This document shows positions 1 through 8,882 of a DNA stretch of 64,000 nt, piece by piece (position 1 is the stretch's first letter; the number at the start of each line of letters is the position of its first letter). A program made the position numbers and the translations under genes. Below the pieces are notes generated by a model, which was not told the origin of the DNA, ran no database searches, and saw only the letters and a program-made list of their open reading frames with translations. The stretch covers positions 124,001 to 188,000 of the forward strand of contig NZ_ATXJ01000004.1 of NCBI RefSeq assembly GCF_000421625.1, in the 5' to 3' direction. This DNA is from Thermus islandicus DSM 21543 (GTDB lineage: Bacteria; Deinococcota; Deinococci; Deinococcales; Thermaceae).

Positions 1-2354
1 GCGGCCTCCCGCACCTCCTCGTCCTTCCCCAGGAGGATCAGGCGGCGCTGGGCGTAGATGACCTCCCGCTGGCGGGCCATCACGTCGTCAAACTGGAGGA
101 GCTGCTTGCGGATGGCGAAGTTTCGGTCCTCCACCCGCTTCTGGGCCCTCTCTATGGAGCGGCTCACCATGGGGTGTTCAATGGGCTCGGAGTCGTCAAA
201 GCCCATCCGGTCCAGCATGGCGATGACCCGGTCGGAGGCGAAGAGGCGCATGAGGTCGTCGTCAAAGGAGACGTAGAAGCGGCTCCCCCCCGGGTCCCCC
301 TGGCGCCCCGCGCGGCCCCGGAGCTGGTTGTCTATGCGGCGGGACTCGTGCCGCTCCGTGCCGAGGATGAAAAGCCCCCCCAGCTTCCTCACCCTCTCCT
401 CGTCGGCCCGGCACTCCTCCCGGATCTCGCGAATCCTGTGAAGAAGCTCCTCCCTCACCCCGAGCTCGGCCGCAAGGGCCCGGGCCTCCTCCTCCTGGCC
501 CGCCACCATCTTCTTGATGAGGAGCTCCACCTTCCACTCGTAGCGGCTATAGCCCTCCTTCTCCAGAAGGGCGGCGGCCAGGTACTCGGGGTTGCCCCCG
601 AGCTTGATGTCCGTGCCCCGGCCCGCCATGTTGGTGGCGATGGTGACGGTCTTGGAGCGGCCCGCCTGGGCGACGATCTCCGCCTCCTTGTCGTGGTGCT
701 TGGCGTTTAGGACCTGGTGGGGGATGCCCTGGCGGAGAACGGAGAGGGTGTGCACCGCCCGCTTAAGCCCCTCCCAGGCCGTGCGCAGGGCCCCTTTTGG
801 GGGAACGAGGCCCTCAAAGGGGGCGAGGTCCTCGTCCTTGAGGCCCGTGGGCCTTTCCAAAAGCTTCCTCAGGCGCTCCCACTCGGGGCCCTGTTGCTTG
901 GCGCTGGCCTTCTTGAAAAGCTCCACCCGCATCTCCAGGCGCGGGAAGTACAGCCTGGGCTCTTTGAGCATCTGGGAGAGCCTTTCGGACTTCTCAATGC
1001 TGATGGTGCCCACCAGGACGGGCTGGCCCCGCTCGTACTTTTCGGCGATCTCCTCCACCACGGCGTAGAACTTCCCCTTCTCCGTCCGGTAGACCACGTC
1101 GGGGAAGTCCACGCGGATCATGGGCCGGTTGGTGGGGATCACCACCACGTCCATGCCGTAGATCTCCTGGAACTCCTTCTCCTCGGTCTTGGCGGTGCCG
1201 GTCATCCCCGCCCGCTTCTCGTAGAGGCGGAAGAAGTTCTGGTAGGTGATGGTGGCCAGGGTCTGGTTCTCCCGCTCAATCCGGACCCCCTCCTTGGCCT
1301 CAATGGCCTGGTGGAGCCCCTCCCCGTAACGCCGGCCCGGCATGAGGCGGCCCGTGAACTCGTCCACGATGATGACCTGGCCGTCTTGGACGATGTAGTC
1401 GCGGTCCCGGTGGTAGAGCTCCTTGGCCCGGATGGCCTGGATGAGCATGTGGGCGAGCTCCATGTTCTCCGGGCTGAAAAGCCCCTCCACCCCGAGGAGC
1501 TTCTCCGCCTTGGCGATGCCCTGGAGGGTGAGGTGGACGGAGCGGTTCTTCTCCTCAATGGTGTAGTCCCCCGTGGGCTCCTTCCGCACCCCGGGCTCGG
1601 CGGGCAGGCCCCTCTCCAGCTTCTTGGCGATCTCGGCCATCCTGTAGTAGAGGTCGGTGGCCTTCTCGGCGGGGCCACTGATGATGAGGGGGGTGCGGGC
1701 CTCGTCAATGAGGATGGAGTCCACCTCGTCAATGATGGCGTAGTGGAGGGGGTGATCGTGGCGGAGGACGAGCTGCTCGGGGCTTATCGCCATGTTGTCC
1801 CGGAGGTAGTCAAAGCCGAGCTCGGAGTTGGTCACGTAGGTGACGTCGCAAAGGTAAGCCCGGCGGCGCTCCTCGGGGGTGGAAGCGTGCTGGATGACCC
1901 CCACGGAGAGGCCCAGGCCCCGGTAGACGGGCCCCATCCACTCGGCGTCGCGCCGGGCCAGGTAGTCGTTCACCGTGACCACGTGGACGCCTTTGCCGGT
2001 GAGGGCGTTTAGGGCCACGGCCAGGGTGGCCACCAGGGTCTTGCCCTCCCCCGTCTTCATCTCGGCGATCTTCCCCTCGTGAAGGACGGCCCCGCCGATG
2101 AGCTGGACGTCAAAGTGCCGCATGCCCAGGTAGCGCTTGGCCGACTCCCGGGTGAGGGCGAAGGCCATGGGGAGGAGCTCGTCCAGGGAGGCCCCCTTCT
2201 CGTGCTTCTCCTTGAGCTCGCGGTAGGCGGCGGCGAGGTCCTGGACCCTCTCCACCTCGGCCTCGAGCCGGTTTACCGGCTCCACCACCTGCTTCTGGTA
2301 GCGGGCGATCTCCCGCTCGTTGTTGTCAAAGAGCTTCCGTATGAGGCCCAGCAT
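1..2354 (-). CDS. secA: SecA preprotein translocase ATPase (C-terminus cut by window edge)
   Basis: SecA is the ATPase that drives unfolded preproteins through the SecYEG channel. The first 784 residues are present and the C-terminus lies beyond base 1. The Walker A motif (MKTGEGKT) is near residue 100, the DEVD box near 207 and the MAGRGTDI helicase motif further on, all in the usual order. Compared with E. coli SecA there is an extra segment of about 75-80 residues after the GTISIEKSE motif (roughly residues 465-540); from memory Thermus SecA is about 997 residues, which fits such an insertion. The ATG at 2354 is chosen because the protein begins [17 protein letters not shown] box lies ten bases upstream (2370 to 2365), so the leader is very short. 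Confidence 0.97.
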   Translation of the reverse strand, partial: MLGLIRKLFDNNEREIARYQKQVVEPVNRLEAEVERVQDLAAAYRELKEKHEKGASLDELLPMAFALTRESAKRYLGMRHFDVQLIGGAVLHEGKIAEMKTGEGKTLVATLAVALNALTGKGVHVVTVNDYLARRDAEWMGPVYRGLGLSVGVIQHASTPEERRRAYLCDVTYVTNSELGFDYLRDNMAISPEQLVLRHDHPLHYAIIDEVDSILIDEARTPLIISGPAEKATDLYYRMAEIAKKLERGLPAEPGVRKEPTGDYTIEEKNRSVHLTLQGIAKAEKLLGVEGLFSPENMELAHMLIQAIRAKELYHRDRDYIVQDGQVIIVDEFTGRLMPGRRYGEGLHQAIEAKEGVRIERENQTLATITYQNFFRLYEKRAGMTGTAKTEEKEFQEIYGMDVVVIPTNRPMIRVDFPDVVYRTEKGKFYAVVEEIAEKYERGQPVLVGTISIEKSERLSQMLKEPRLYFPRLEMRVELFKKASAKQQGPEWERLRKLLERPTGLKDEDLAPFEGLVPPKGALRTAWEGLKRAVHTLSVLRQGIPHQVLNAKHHDKEAEIVAQAGRSKTVTIATNMAGRGTDIKLGGNPEYLAAALLEKEGYSRYEWKVELLIKKMVAGQEEEARALAAELGVREELLHRIREIREECRADEERVRKLGGLFILGTERHESRRIDNQLRGRAGRQGDPGGSRFYVSFDDDLMRLFASDRVIAMLDRMGFDDSEPIEHPMVSRSIERAQKRVEDRNFAIRKQLLQFDDVMARQREVIYAQRRLILLGKDEEVREA

Positions 2355-2392
2355 CCTAAGCCCGATTGTACCCCCTCGGGATGAGAAACCCC

Positions 2393-3364
2393 TCAGGGCC
2401 CCTCGAGGGGCCAGTAGGCGGTGGCCCCCAAGGAAAGGGGACTTGGGGGAAAACCTCTCCTATAGCGGCGCCAGGCGGCCAGGGCGATCATGGCCCCGTT
2501 GTCCTGGGAAAGGCCCCGGGGCGGGAAGAAGACCTGCAGGCCTGCCTCCTTAAAGCGCTCCTGCAGCGCCCGGTTCGCCGCCACCCCCCCGGCCACGAGG
2601 AGGGTTGTGTGCCCCGTGTTCTTCGCCGCCCTTAAGACCACCTCGGCGAGGTGGGCGATGGCCGCCTCCTGGAAACCTTTGGCCAGGGCGGCCTTGGGGA
2701 GGCCCTTCTCCACCAGGCGGAGGGCGTGGGTCTTGAGCCCGGAGAAGCTGAAGTCGTACCCCTCCTGATCCCTGAGGGGCACGGGGAAGGGAAGGGCCTC
2801 CTCCGCCTCTCCCGCCAGGCGCTCCACCTCCGGCCCCCCGGGGAAGCCGAGGCCCAAGAGCCTCGCCACCTTGTCAAAGGCCTCCCCGGCGGCGTCGTCC
2901 CGGGTGGCCCCGAGGAGGCGGTAGCGGCCCAGGTCCAGGACCTCGTACAGGTGGGTGTGCCCTCCCGAGGCCACCAGGGCGAGGAAGGGGGGGTTTAGGT
3001 CCTCGGGCCAGGCGGCGGCGATGTGGCCCTCGAGGTGGTGGATGGCGTAGAAGGGCCTATCCAGGGCAAAGGCCAGGCCCTTGGCGAAGGTGTACCCCAC
3101 GAGGAGGGCCCCGATGAGGCCGGGCCCCCGGGTGGCGGCGATGAGGTCCAAGTCCTGGGGCCCTATCCCCGCCTCGGCCAGGGCCCTTTGGACGAGGGCG
3201 GGAAGGGCCTTCAGGTGTTCCCGGCTTGCGAGTTCCGGCACCACGCCGCCGTAGGCCTCGTGCAGGCGCACCTGACCCGCCACCAGGTTCACCCGCACCT
3301 CGCCGTCCTGCACCAGGCCCACCCCGGTGTCGTCGCAGGAGGTGTCCATCCCCAAGACCCACAC
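2393..3364 (-). CDS. tsaD: TsaD, tRNA threonylcarbamoyladenosine transferase subunit
   Basis: TsaD transfers the threonylcarbamoyl group to A37 of ANN-decoding tRNAs together with TsaB and TsaE. The ASKHA-fold start ([11 protein letters not shown]) and the metal-binding HHLEGH motif near residue 110 are intact, as are the later glycine-rich SGGHTH and GGVAANR motifs. The length of about 323 residues is normal. The reading frame extends to a GTG at 3373, but I prefer the GTG at 3364: a TAGAGT box (3377 to 3372) then lies seven bases before it, the leaderless spacing seen across the window, and the protein begins at WVLGMDTS. The BatA-like gene starts divergently at 3401. Confidence 0.95.
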   Translation of the reverse strand: MWVLGMDTSCDDTGVGLVQDGEVRVNLVAGQVRLHEAYGGVVPELASREHLKALPALVQRALAEAGIGPQDLDLIAATRGPGLIGALLVGYTFAKGLAFALDRPFYAIHHLEGHIAAAWPEDLNPPFLALVASGGHTHLYEVLDLGRYRLLGATRDDAAGEAFDKVARLLGLGFPGGPEVERLAGEAEEALPFPVPLRDQEGYDFSFSGLKTHALRLVEKGLPKAALAKGFQEAAIAHLAEVVLRAAKNTGHTTLLVAGGVAANRALQERFKEAGLQVFFPPRGLSQDNGAMIALAAWRRYRRGFPPSPLSLGATAYWPLEGP

Positions 3365-3400
3365 CGCCTCCACTCTAGCAAGGGGTAGCCTGAGGGCAGG

Positions 3401-4726
3401 GTGCTCTGGCTCCTCCTTCCCGTCCTCCTCCTCGTCTACCTCCTCTACCGGAGGCGCGCCCCTAGGCCCAAGCCCTGGGCCGGGGTGTGGCTTTGGAAAA
3501 GGGGGCAGGCGAGGCGCTTCCGCCCCCGGCCGGACCTCAGGCTTTTCCTCCTCCTCTTGGCCGGGGCCCTCCTGGTTCTGGCCCTCGAGGACCCTCCCCT
3601 GGGGCCTTCCCCCATGGTCTTCGTGGTGGACGCCTCCGCCAGCATGGCGGCCCTGGAGGGCCGGGAGACCCGCCTGGACCTGGCCAAAAAGCGGCTCCTT
3701 CCCCTCCTGGAAAGGGCCCCGGAGGCGGTCTTGGTGCGGGCGGGGGAAAGGCCCACCGCCTTCGGCCCCGCTCCCGGAGTGGCCCTAAAGGAGAGGTTGC
3801 TCGCCTTGGAGGCCAAGGACCGGGGGGCGGACCTGGAGGCGGCCATCGCCTTGGGAAGGAGGCTTCTCAAGGCCCCGGTGGTGGTGGCCACGGACGGCCC
3901 ACCGCCCCCTGGGGTAGAGGGGTACCTGGGGGTGGGAAGCTCCCAGGAGAACCTGGGGATCGTGGCGGTGGCCCCGAGGTTTTTGGCGGTGGGGAACAGC
4001 GCCCCTGCCCCCCGCCTGGCCCGGGTGGAGGTGGGGGGCAGGGTGCGGGAGGTGCGGGTCCCCGCCCGGGGCTACGCCCGCCTTCAGGGCCTCCCCCAAA
4101 CCTTTTCCGCCCGGCTCCAAGGGCAGGACGCCCTGCCCCTGGACGACCGGTCGGCCTTCGGCCTAAGGCGCCTGGGGGTGGACTTCCCGAGGCTTCCCGC
4201 CCTGGAGAGGCTTTTCCGCCTGCTCTCCGCCGTGCCGGGAAACGAGGTCCGGGTGCGGGTGGGCGTGCCCCAAGGCCCCCCGGAAGGGCCCACCCTCTAC
4301 CTGGCCCCCTCCGGAGGTAGCCCTCTTCCCGTCCTCCTCACCGCCCCCCATCCCCTTCTGGAAGGGGTGGTCCTCCTGGGGGAAAGGCTTCCCCCGCCCC
4401 CCAGGCCCCCAAAGGGCTGGCAGGCCCTGGCCGAAGGGGAGGGTGGCGTGGGCCTCCTCTACTTCGCCGAAGGGGGCCTTTACCTCCCCCCCCTCCCCGC
4501 CATCCAGGACCGGCCCTTTTTCCCCCTTTTGGTCTACCAGTTCCTGAAGCCCTACCGGGAGGTGCGGCAAGGCCTCCTCGCCCCGGAGGAGACCCTCCTC
4601 CCTGTCCCCGAGGGGAGCTTCCTCCCCAGGGCCCCCGGAGGGGCGGGCCGCCTCCTGGCCCTTTTGGCGGGGCTCACCCTCCTCGCGGAGGGCCTCCTCT
4701 TCCTGCGGAGGCCACAAGGGGCATAA
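3401..4726 (+). CDS. BatA-like membrane protein with von Willebrand factor A domain
   Basis: The protein (441 residues, GTG start) has the BatA/aerotolerance layout. A hydrophobic N-terminal segment (residues 1-16) and a second one near 47-62 precede a VWA-like domain whose MIDAS-type motif DASAS is at 77-81. A final hydrophobic helix near 415-435 ends in a short basic tail. It is therefore probably anchored in the cytoplasmic membrane with a large soluble part. Its substrate is unknown; relatives often sit beside MoxR ATPases, but none is seen here. The following GNAT-like gene begins eight bases after the stop, so the two may be co-transcribed. The function is inferred from domain architecture only. 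Confidence 0.75.
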   Translation: MLWLLLPVLLLVYLLYRRRAPRPKPWAGVWLWKRGQARRFRPRPDLRLFLLLLAGALLVLALEDPPLGPSPMVFVVDASASMAALEGRETRLDLAKKRLLPLLERAPEAVLVRAGERPTAFGPAPGVALKERLLALEAKDRGADLEAAIALGRRLLKAPVVVATDGPPPPGVEGYLGVGSSQENLGIVAVAPRFLAVGNSAPAPRLARVEVGGRVREVRVPARGYARLQGLPQTFSARLQGQDALPLDDRSAFGLRRLGVDFPRLPALERLFRLLSAVPGNEVRVRVGVPQGPPEGPTLYLAPSGGSPLPVLLTAPHPLLEGVVLLGERLPPPPRPPKGWQALAEGEGGVGLLYFAEGGLYLPPLPAIQDRPFFPLLVYQFLKPYREVRQGLLAPEETLLPVPEGSFLPRAPGGAGRLLALLAGLTLLAEGLLFLRRPQGA

Positions 4727-4733
4727 TGGAGCC

Positions 4734-5159
4734 ATGCGCTTTCGCCCCTTCGCCGAGGAGGACCTGGACCGCCTGAACCGGGTAGCGGGGGCAAGGCCCC
4801 TCCGCCTCGGGGCCCTCCGGTTCTTCGCCCGCACGGGCCACTCCTTCCTGGCCGAGGAAGGGGAGGAGCCCTTGGGCTTTGCCCTGGCCCAGGCGGTTTG
4901 GCAAGGGGAGGCCACCACCGTGCTCATCACCCGGATTGAGGGAAAGGCGCAAGAGGTCCTCCAGGGCCTCCTTCAGGCCGTGGTGAAGAGCGCCTACGAC
5001 GCCGGGGTCTACGAGGTGGCCCTGCACCTGGACCCCGCCCGCAAGGAGCTGGAAGAGGCCCTCAAAGCCCAGGGCTTCGCCGTGGGGCCCCTGGTCCTGG
5101 CGGTGCGGGTCCTGGGAAGCCGCGGGATGCGGGGGGAAACCCGAGGCGTCCTAGAATAG
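4734..5159 (+). CDS. GNAT-fold protein of the DUF1999 type
   Basis: This 141-residue protein begins MRFRPFAEEDLDRLNRV, a typical GNAT N-terminal strand and helix, and continues with the alternating strand/helix pattern expected for an acetyltransferase fold. I recall a structurally solved Thermus protein of this length and type (DUF1999), but I cannot confirm identity here. The usual acetyl-CoA pyrophosphate loop (Q/RxxGxG/A) is not obvious, so acetyltransferase activity is uncertain. A CATAAT box at 4722-4727 overlaps the stop of the preceding gene and lies six bases before the ATG. The gene may thus have its own leaderless promoter as well as read-through from upstream. Confidence 0.7.
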   Translation: MRFRPFAEEDLDRLNRVAGARPLRLGALRFFARTGHSFLAEEGEEPLGFALAQAVWQGEATTVLITRIEGKAQEVLQGLLQAVVKSAYDAGVYEVALHLDPARKELEEALKAQGFAVGPLVLAVRVLGSRGMRGETRGVLE

Positions 5160-5163
5160 GGCC

Positions 5164-5373
5164 ATGAGCCGCGTGTTGATCGGGATTCGCGGGGAGCCCA
5201 CCCCAGAGGGGATGGCGCGAATCCTCGAGGCCCTTAAGGCCCTGGAAGGCGTCGCCGAGGCCCAGGCCACGGGCCCGGCCCAGGTCCTGGTGGAATACGA
5301 CCCCCAGACCCTCACGGTCATGGACCTGATCCGCACCCTCCGGGAGGAGGGCTTCCTCGCAGGCATGCTCTAG
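5164..5373 (+). CDS. Small HMA-like fold protein without metal-binding cysteines
   Basis: This 69-residue protein has the beta-alpha-beta-beta-alpha-beta pattern of heavy-metal-associated domains: an initial strand, a helix around EGMARILEALKAL, then VLVEYDPQTLTVMDLIRTLREEGF, the usual HMA ending. The CxxC metal site expected after the first strand is absent, and the protein contains no cysteine at all, so copper carriage is unlikely. A TAGAAT box (5152-5157) overlaps the stop of the preceding gene and sits six bases before the ATG, consistent with a leaderless message. Its function is unknown. Confidence 0.7.
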   Translation: MSRVLIGIRGEPTPEGMARILEALKALEGVAEAQATGPAQVLVEYDPQTLTVMDLIRTLREEGFLAGML

Positions 5374-5396
5374 TAGACTGAAAGCCGAGGTGCCCC

Positions 5397-6554
5397 ATGC
5401 TGGACTTTTACGCCGTGGAGGACCTCCTCACCCCGGAGGAAAAGGAGGTGCAGAAGGCGGCCCGCCGCTTTCTGGAGAAGGAGGCCCTGCCCCACATCGC
5501 CGAGTGGTGGGAAAGGGGGGTGTTCCCTACCCACCTCGTCCCCAGGTTTGCCGAGCTAGGCTTCCTGGGGGCCACCCTCCCCCCGGAGTACGGGGGAGCG
5601 GGGGTGACGAGCGCCGCCTACGGCCTCATCTGCTACGAGCTGGAAAGGGTGGACTCGGGGCTCAGGAGCTTCGTGAGCGTCCAGAGCTCCCTGGTCATGT
5701 ACCCCATCTACGCCTTCGGGAGCGAGGAGCAAAAACGGCAGTTCCTCCCCAGGCTCGCCCGGGGGGAGATGGTGGGGTGCTTCGGCCTCACCGAGCCCGA
5801 CGGGGGCTCTGACCCCTACGGCAACATGAAGACCCGGGCCCGGCGGGAAGGGGACACCTGGGTCCTCACAGGGAACAAGATGTGGATCACCAACGGGCAC
5901 CTGGCCCACCTCGCCCTCATCTGGGCCAAGGACGAGGAGGGGGTGGTGCGGGGCTTCCTGGTGCCCACCGACGCCAAGGGCTTCCAGGCCCGGGAGGTCA
6001 AGCGCAAGATGAGCCTACGGGCCTCGGCCACCAGCGAGCTCATCCTGGAGGGGGTGCGGGTCCCCGAGGCCCTGCGCCTGCCCAAGGCGGAGGGGCTCAA
6101 GGCCCCCCTCTCCTGCCTTACCCAGGCCCGCTTCGGCATCGCCTGGGGGGCCATGGGGGCGCTGGAGGCCGTGCTCCTCGAGGCCCTGGACTTCGCCAAA
6201 AGCCGGCAGAGCTTTGGCCGGCCCATCGCCGCCAAACAGCTCGTGCAGGCCAAGCTGGCCGAGATGCTTTCCTGGCACACGGAGGGCCTCCTCCTCGCCT
6301 GGCGGCTCGCCCGGCTCAAGGACGAGGGGAGGCTTAAGCCCGCCCAGGTCTCCTTGGCCAAGCGGCAGAACGTGAAAAAGGCCCTGGAAGGGGCCAGGCT
6401 CGCCCGGGAGATCCTGGGGGGGAGCGGGATCACCCTGGAGTACCACGCCATCCGCCACCTGCTCAACCTGGAGACCGTCTACACCTACGAGGGGACCCAC
6501 GAGGTCCACACCCTGGTCCTGGGACGGGAGCTCACGGAAGAGAGCGCCTTCTGA
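5397..6554 (+). CDS. gcdH: Acyl-CoA dehydrogenase, probably glutaryl-CoA dehydrogenase
   Basis: This 385-residue flavoenzyme has the full acyl-CoA dehydrogenase fold. The FAD/substrate motif [13 protein letters not shown] is near residue 130, and the C-terminal motif YEGTHEVH near 366 carries the glutamate used as catalytic base. The [11 protein letters not shown] segment and the YEGTH motif resemble glutaryl-CoA dehydrogenases, which oxidise and decarboxylate glutaryl-CoA to crotonyl-CoA in lysine and tryptophan breakdown. A GAGGTG ribosome site and an upstream TAGACT box (5374-5379) suggest a short untranslated leader. The stop overlaps the ATG of holA (TGATG), so the genes are translationally coupled. 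Substrate choice is inferred from motif similarity. Confidence 0.85.
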   Translation: MLDFYAVEDLLTPEEKEVQKAARRFLEKEALPHIAEWWERGVFPTHLVPRFAELGFLGATLPPEYGGAGVTSAAYGLICYELERVDSGLRSFVSVQSSLVMYPIYAFGSEEQKRQFLPRLARGEMVGCFGLTEPDGGSDPYGNMKTRARREGDTWVLTGNKMWITNGHLAHLALIWAKDEEGVVRGFLVPTDAKGFQAREVKRKMSLRASATSELILEGVRVPEALRLPKAEGLKAPLSCLTQARFGIAWGAMGALEAVLLEALDFAKSRQSFGRPIAAKQLVQAKLAEMLSWHTEGLLLAWRLARLKDEGRLKPAQVSLAKRQNVKKALEGARLAREILGGSGITLEYHAIRHLLNLETVYTYEGTHEVHTLVLGRELTEESAF

Positions 6555-7456
6555 TGCTGGTGGCCTTTACCGGGGATCCCTTCTTGGCCAAGGAGGCCTT
6601 CTGGCAGGAAGCGCGGCTATGGGGGCTTTCCCGCCTTACCGAGCCCACGCCCGAGGCCCTCGCCCAGGCCCTCTCCCCTGGCCTCTTCGGGACCGGGGGG
6701 GCGCTTTTGGACCTTCGGGAGCTCTCGGAGGGGGAGTGGAAGGCCCTCAAGCCTTTCCTGGAAGGGATCCCGGAAGAGGTCCCCGTCCTCGTCCTGGACC
6801 CCAGGCCAAGCCCCTCCCGGGCTGCCTTCTACCGGAGCCGGGAGCGGCGGGACTTCCCCACCCCAAAGGGGAAGGACCTCCTCCGGCACCTAGAGAACCG
6901 GGCCAAACGCCTGGGCCTCCGGCTTCCCTCGGGGGTGGCCCAGTACCTGGCGAGCCTCGTGGCTCCCCCCTCAGGGGAGGAGGCCGTGGACCTGGAAGCC
7001 CTGGAGCGGGAGCTGGAGAAGCTTGCCCTCCTCACCCCGCCCCTCACCCTGGAGAAGGTGGAAAGCGCCGTGGCCCTCAAACCCCCCGTGGGCGGCTTTG
7101 ACCTGGTGAGGGCTGTGCTGGGGAAGGACCCCAAGGAGGCCCTGGCCCGCCTAAAGCGCCTTAAGGAGGAAGGGGAGGAGCCCTTGCGGGTGCTCGGAGC
7201 CCTTTCCTGGCAGTTCGCCCTCCTCGCCAAGGCCCACTTCCTCCTCCAGGAAACCCCCAGGCCCAAGGAGGAGGACCTCTCCCGCCTCAGGGTCCACCCC
7301 TACGCCGCCCGGAAGGCCCTGGAGGAGGCCCGCCGCCTGCAGCGGGAAGGGCTTGCGGAAGCCCTGGACACCCTCATAGAGGCGGAAAGGCGCGCCAAGG
7401 GGGGCAAGGACCCCTGGCTCGCCCTCGAGGCGGCCGTCCTCCGCCTTGCCGGTTGA
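6554..7456 (+). CDS. holA: DNA polymerase III delta subunit
   Basis: HolA is the clamp-loader delta subunit that opens the beta sliding clamp. This 300-residue protein begins [17 protein letters not shown], a delta-subunit N-terminus of the form 'x-GDxx-L', and contains the FDLVRAVLGKDPKEAL segment and the C-terminal helical domain ending in LEAAVLRLAG. The Walker A site is lacking, as expected for delta. The ATG overlaps the gcdH stop. A promoter for tldD begins immediately after the stop. Confidence 0.88.
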   Translation: MLVAFTGDPFLAKEAFWQEARLWGLSRLTEPTPEALAQALSPGLFGTGGALLDLRELSEGEWKALKPFLEGIPEEVPVLVLDPRPSPSRAAFYRSRERRDFPTPKGKDLLRHLENRAKRLGLRLPSGVAQYLASLVAPPSGEEAVDLEALERELEKLALLTPPLTLEKVESAVALKPPVGGFDLVRAVLGKDPKEALARLKRLKEEGEEPLRVLGALSWQFALLAKAHFLLQETPRPKEEDLSRLRVHPYAARKALEEARRLQREGLAEALDTLIEAERRAKGGKDPWLALEAAVLRLAG

Positions 7457-7487
7457 CCCGCGGGTCAGCCCCGGGTAGACTCGGGGC
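7453..7487 (+). promoter_or_regulatory. tldD promoter with palindromic operator-like sequence
   Basis: A TTGACC -35 box (7453-7458) and a TAGACT -10 box (7476-7481) are separated by exactly 17 bases. The ATG of tldD follows six bases after the -10, so the transcript is probably leaderless. A perfect 14-base palindrome, TGACCCGCGGGTCA (7454-7467), overlaps the -35 box and spacer and could be a regulator site. Confidence 0.75.
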
Positions 7488-8882
7488 ATGCTCAAGCCCG
7501 AGCTGGTGGAGGCGGTCCTGGCCCGCGCCCTCAAGGGCGGGGCGGACTTCGCCGAGGTCTACGCCGAGCGCTCCAAGAGGCGCAGGATGAAGGTGCGCTC
7601 CGGGGCCTTAGAGGAAGCCCTCTCCGGCCTAGACTTCGGAGCAGGGATACGGCTCTTTTTCGGCACCGAGGTGGTCTACGCCTACACCAACGACCTCACC
7701 CAGGAAGGCCTCCTGGAGGCCCTGGACACCCTCCTTTCCGCCCGGGGGAGCCTGGGGCTAGTGGATGAGCGGGGAAGGGGAGGCCTGGACTTCCGCAAGG
7801 CCCTCCCTCAGGGCCTCCACGCTCCCAAGGTGGGCTACGGGGAAAAGGACAGGCGCTACCGGCTGGAGAGGCTCCTCGAGGCCGAGGCCGGGGCCCGGAT
7901 CGCCCCCGAGATCAAGGAGGTGGAGGCAAGCCTCCTGGAGTGGGAAGAGGAGGTCCTCATCGCCAACACCGAGGGGGTCTGGGCGGAGGAAAGGCGGGTG
8001 CGCACGCGGCTCTTCGTCCTGGCGGTGGCCCAGGAGGGGGCCGAGGTGCAGACCGGCTACGCCGGGCCTGGGAAGAGCATGGGGCTGGAGCTCTTTGACC
8101 TCTACCCGCCCAAGGCGGTGGGGGAGAAGGCCGCCCGCCAGGCCCTGACCAACCTCAAGGCCAGGCCCGCCCCCGCGGGCACCTTCCCCGTGGTGGTGGG
8201 GCCGGGCTTCGGCGGGGTCCTGTTCCACGAGGCCGTGGGCCACCTCCTGGAGACCACGAGCGTGGCCAAGAAGGCGAGCGTCCTGGCGGACAAGCTGGGG
8301 GAGGTGGTGGCGAGCCCCGCCGTGACCTACATTGACGACGGCACCCTGCCCCAGGCCTGGGGCTCCACCGAGGTGGACGACGAGGGCCGCCCCACGGAGC
8401 GCACGGTGCTCATAGAGGAGGGGGTCCTCAAGAGCTACATGGTGGACCGGCTGGGCCACCTCCTCACCGGCTACCCCATGACGGGCTCAGGCCGCCGCCA
8501 GGACTACACCTTCGCCCCCACCTCCCGCATGCGCAACACCTTCCTCGCCCCCGGAAAGGCCCAGGTGGAGGACCTCTTCGCCGGGATAGACTTCGGCCTC
8601 TACGCCAAGGAGATGGGGGGCGGGCAGGTGAAGCCGGGAAGCGGGGAGTACAACTTCGCCGTGCAGGAGGGGTACATCATCCGCAAAGGCCGCATAGAGG
8701 AGCCCGTGCGGGGGGCGATGCTGGTGGGGAAGGGCCCCGAGACCCTCATGCGGGTGGTGGCCGCGGCCCAGGACCTGGAGAACGCCCCCGGCATGTGTGG
8801 GAGCCTCTCGGGGGCCGTCCCCGTGGAGGTGGGCCAACCCCACGTGCTGGTCTCGGAGATCGTGGTGGGAGGTCGGGCATGA
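7488..8882 (+). CDS. tldD: TldD metalloprotease subunit
   Basis: TldD and TldE form a heterodimeric zinc protease that degrades unfolded peptides; in E. coli it matures microcin B17 and degrades CcdA. This 464-residue protein carries the HEAVGH zinc motif near residue 247 and the C-terminal GMCGSLSGAVPVEVGQP segment typical of TldD. The start is fixed by the promoter spacing (six bases after TAGACT). The stop overlaps the ATG of tldE (ATGA), which shows tight coupling of the two subunits. Confidence 0.95.
   Translation: MLKPELVEAVLARALKGGADFAEVYAERSKRRRMKVRSGALEEALSGLDFGAGIRLFFGTEVVYAYTNDLTQEGLLEALDTLLSARGSLGLVDERGRGGLDFRKALPQGLHAPKVGYGEKDRRYRLERLLEAEAGARIAPEIKEVEASLLEWEEEVLIANTEGVWAEERRVRTRLFVLAVAQEGAEVQTGYAGPGKSMGLELFDLYPPKAVGEKAARQALTNLKARPAPAGTFPVVVGPGFGGVLFHEAVGHLLETTSVAKKASVLADKLGEVVASPAVTYIDDGTLPQAWGSTEVDDEGRPTERTVLIEEGVLKSYMVDRLGHLLTGYPMTGSGRRQDYTFAPTSRMRNTFLAPGKAQVEDLFAGIDFGLYAKEMGGGQVKPGSGEYNFAVQEGYIIRKGRIEEPVRGAMLVGKGPETLMRVVAAAQDLENAPGMCGSLSGAVPVEVGQPHVLVSEIVVGGRA

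Noticed and set aside
717-2012. Long plus-strand open frame of 431 codons
   Set aside because: It is the antisense shadow of secA. The translation is low-complexity (rich in Leu, Gly, Val, His) with no family similarity, and long open frames on the opposite strand are common at this GC content.
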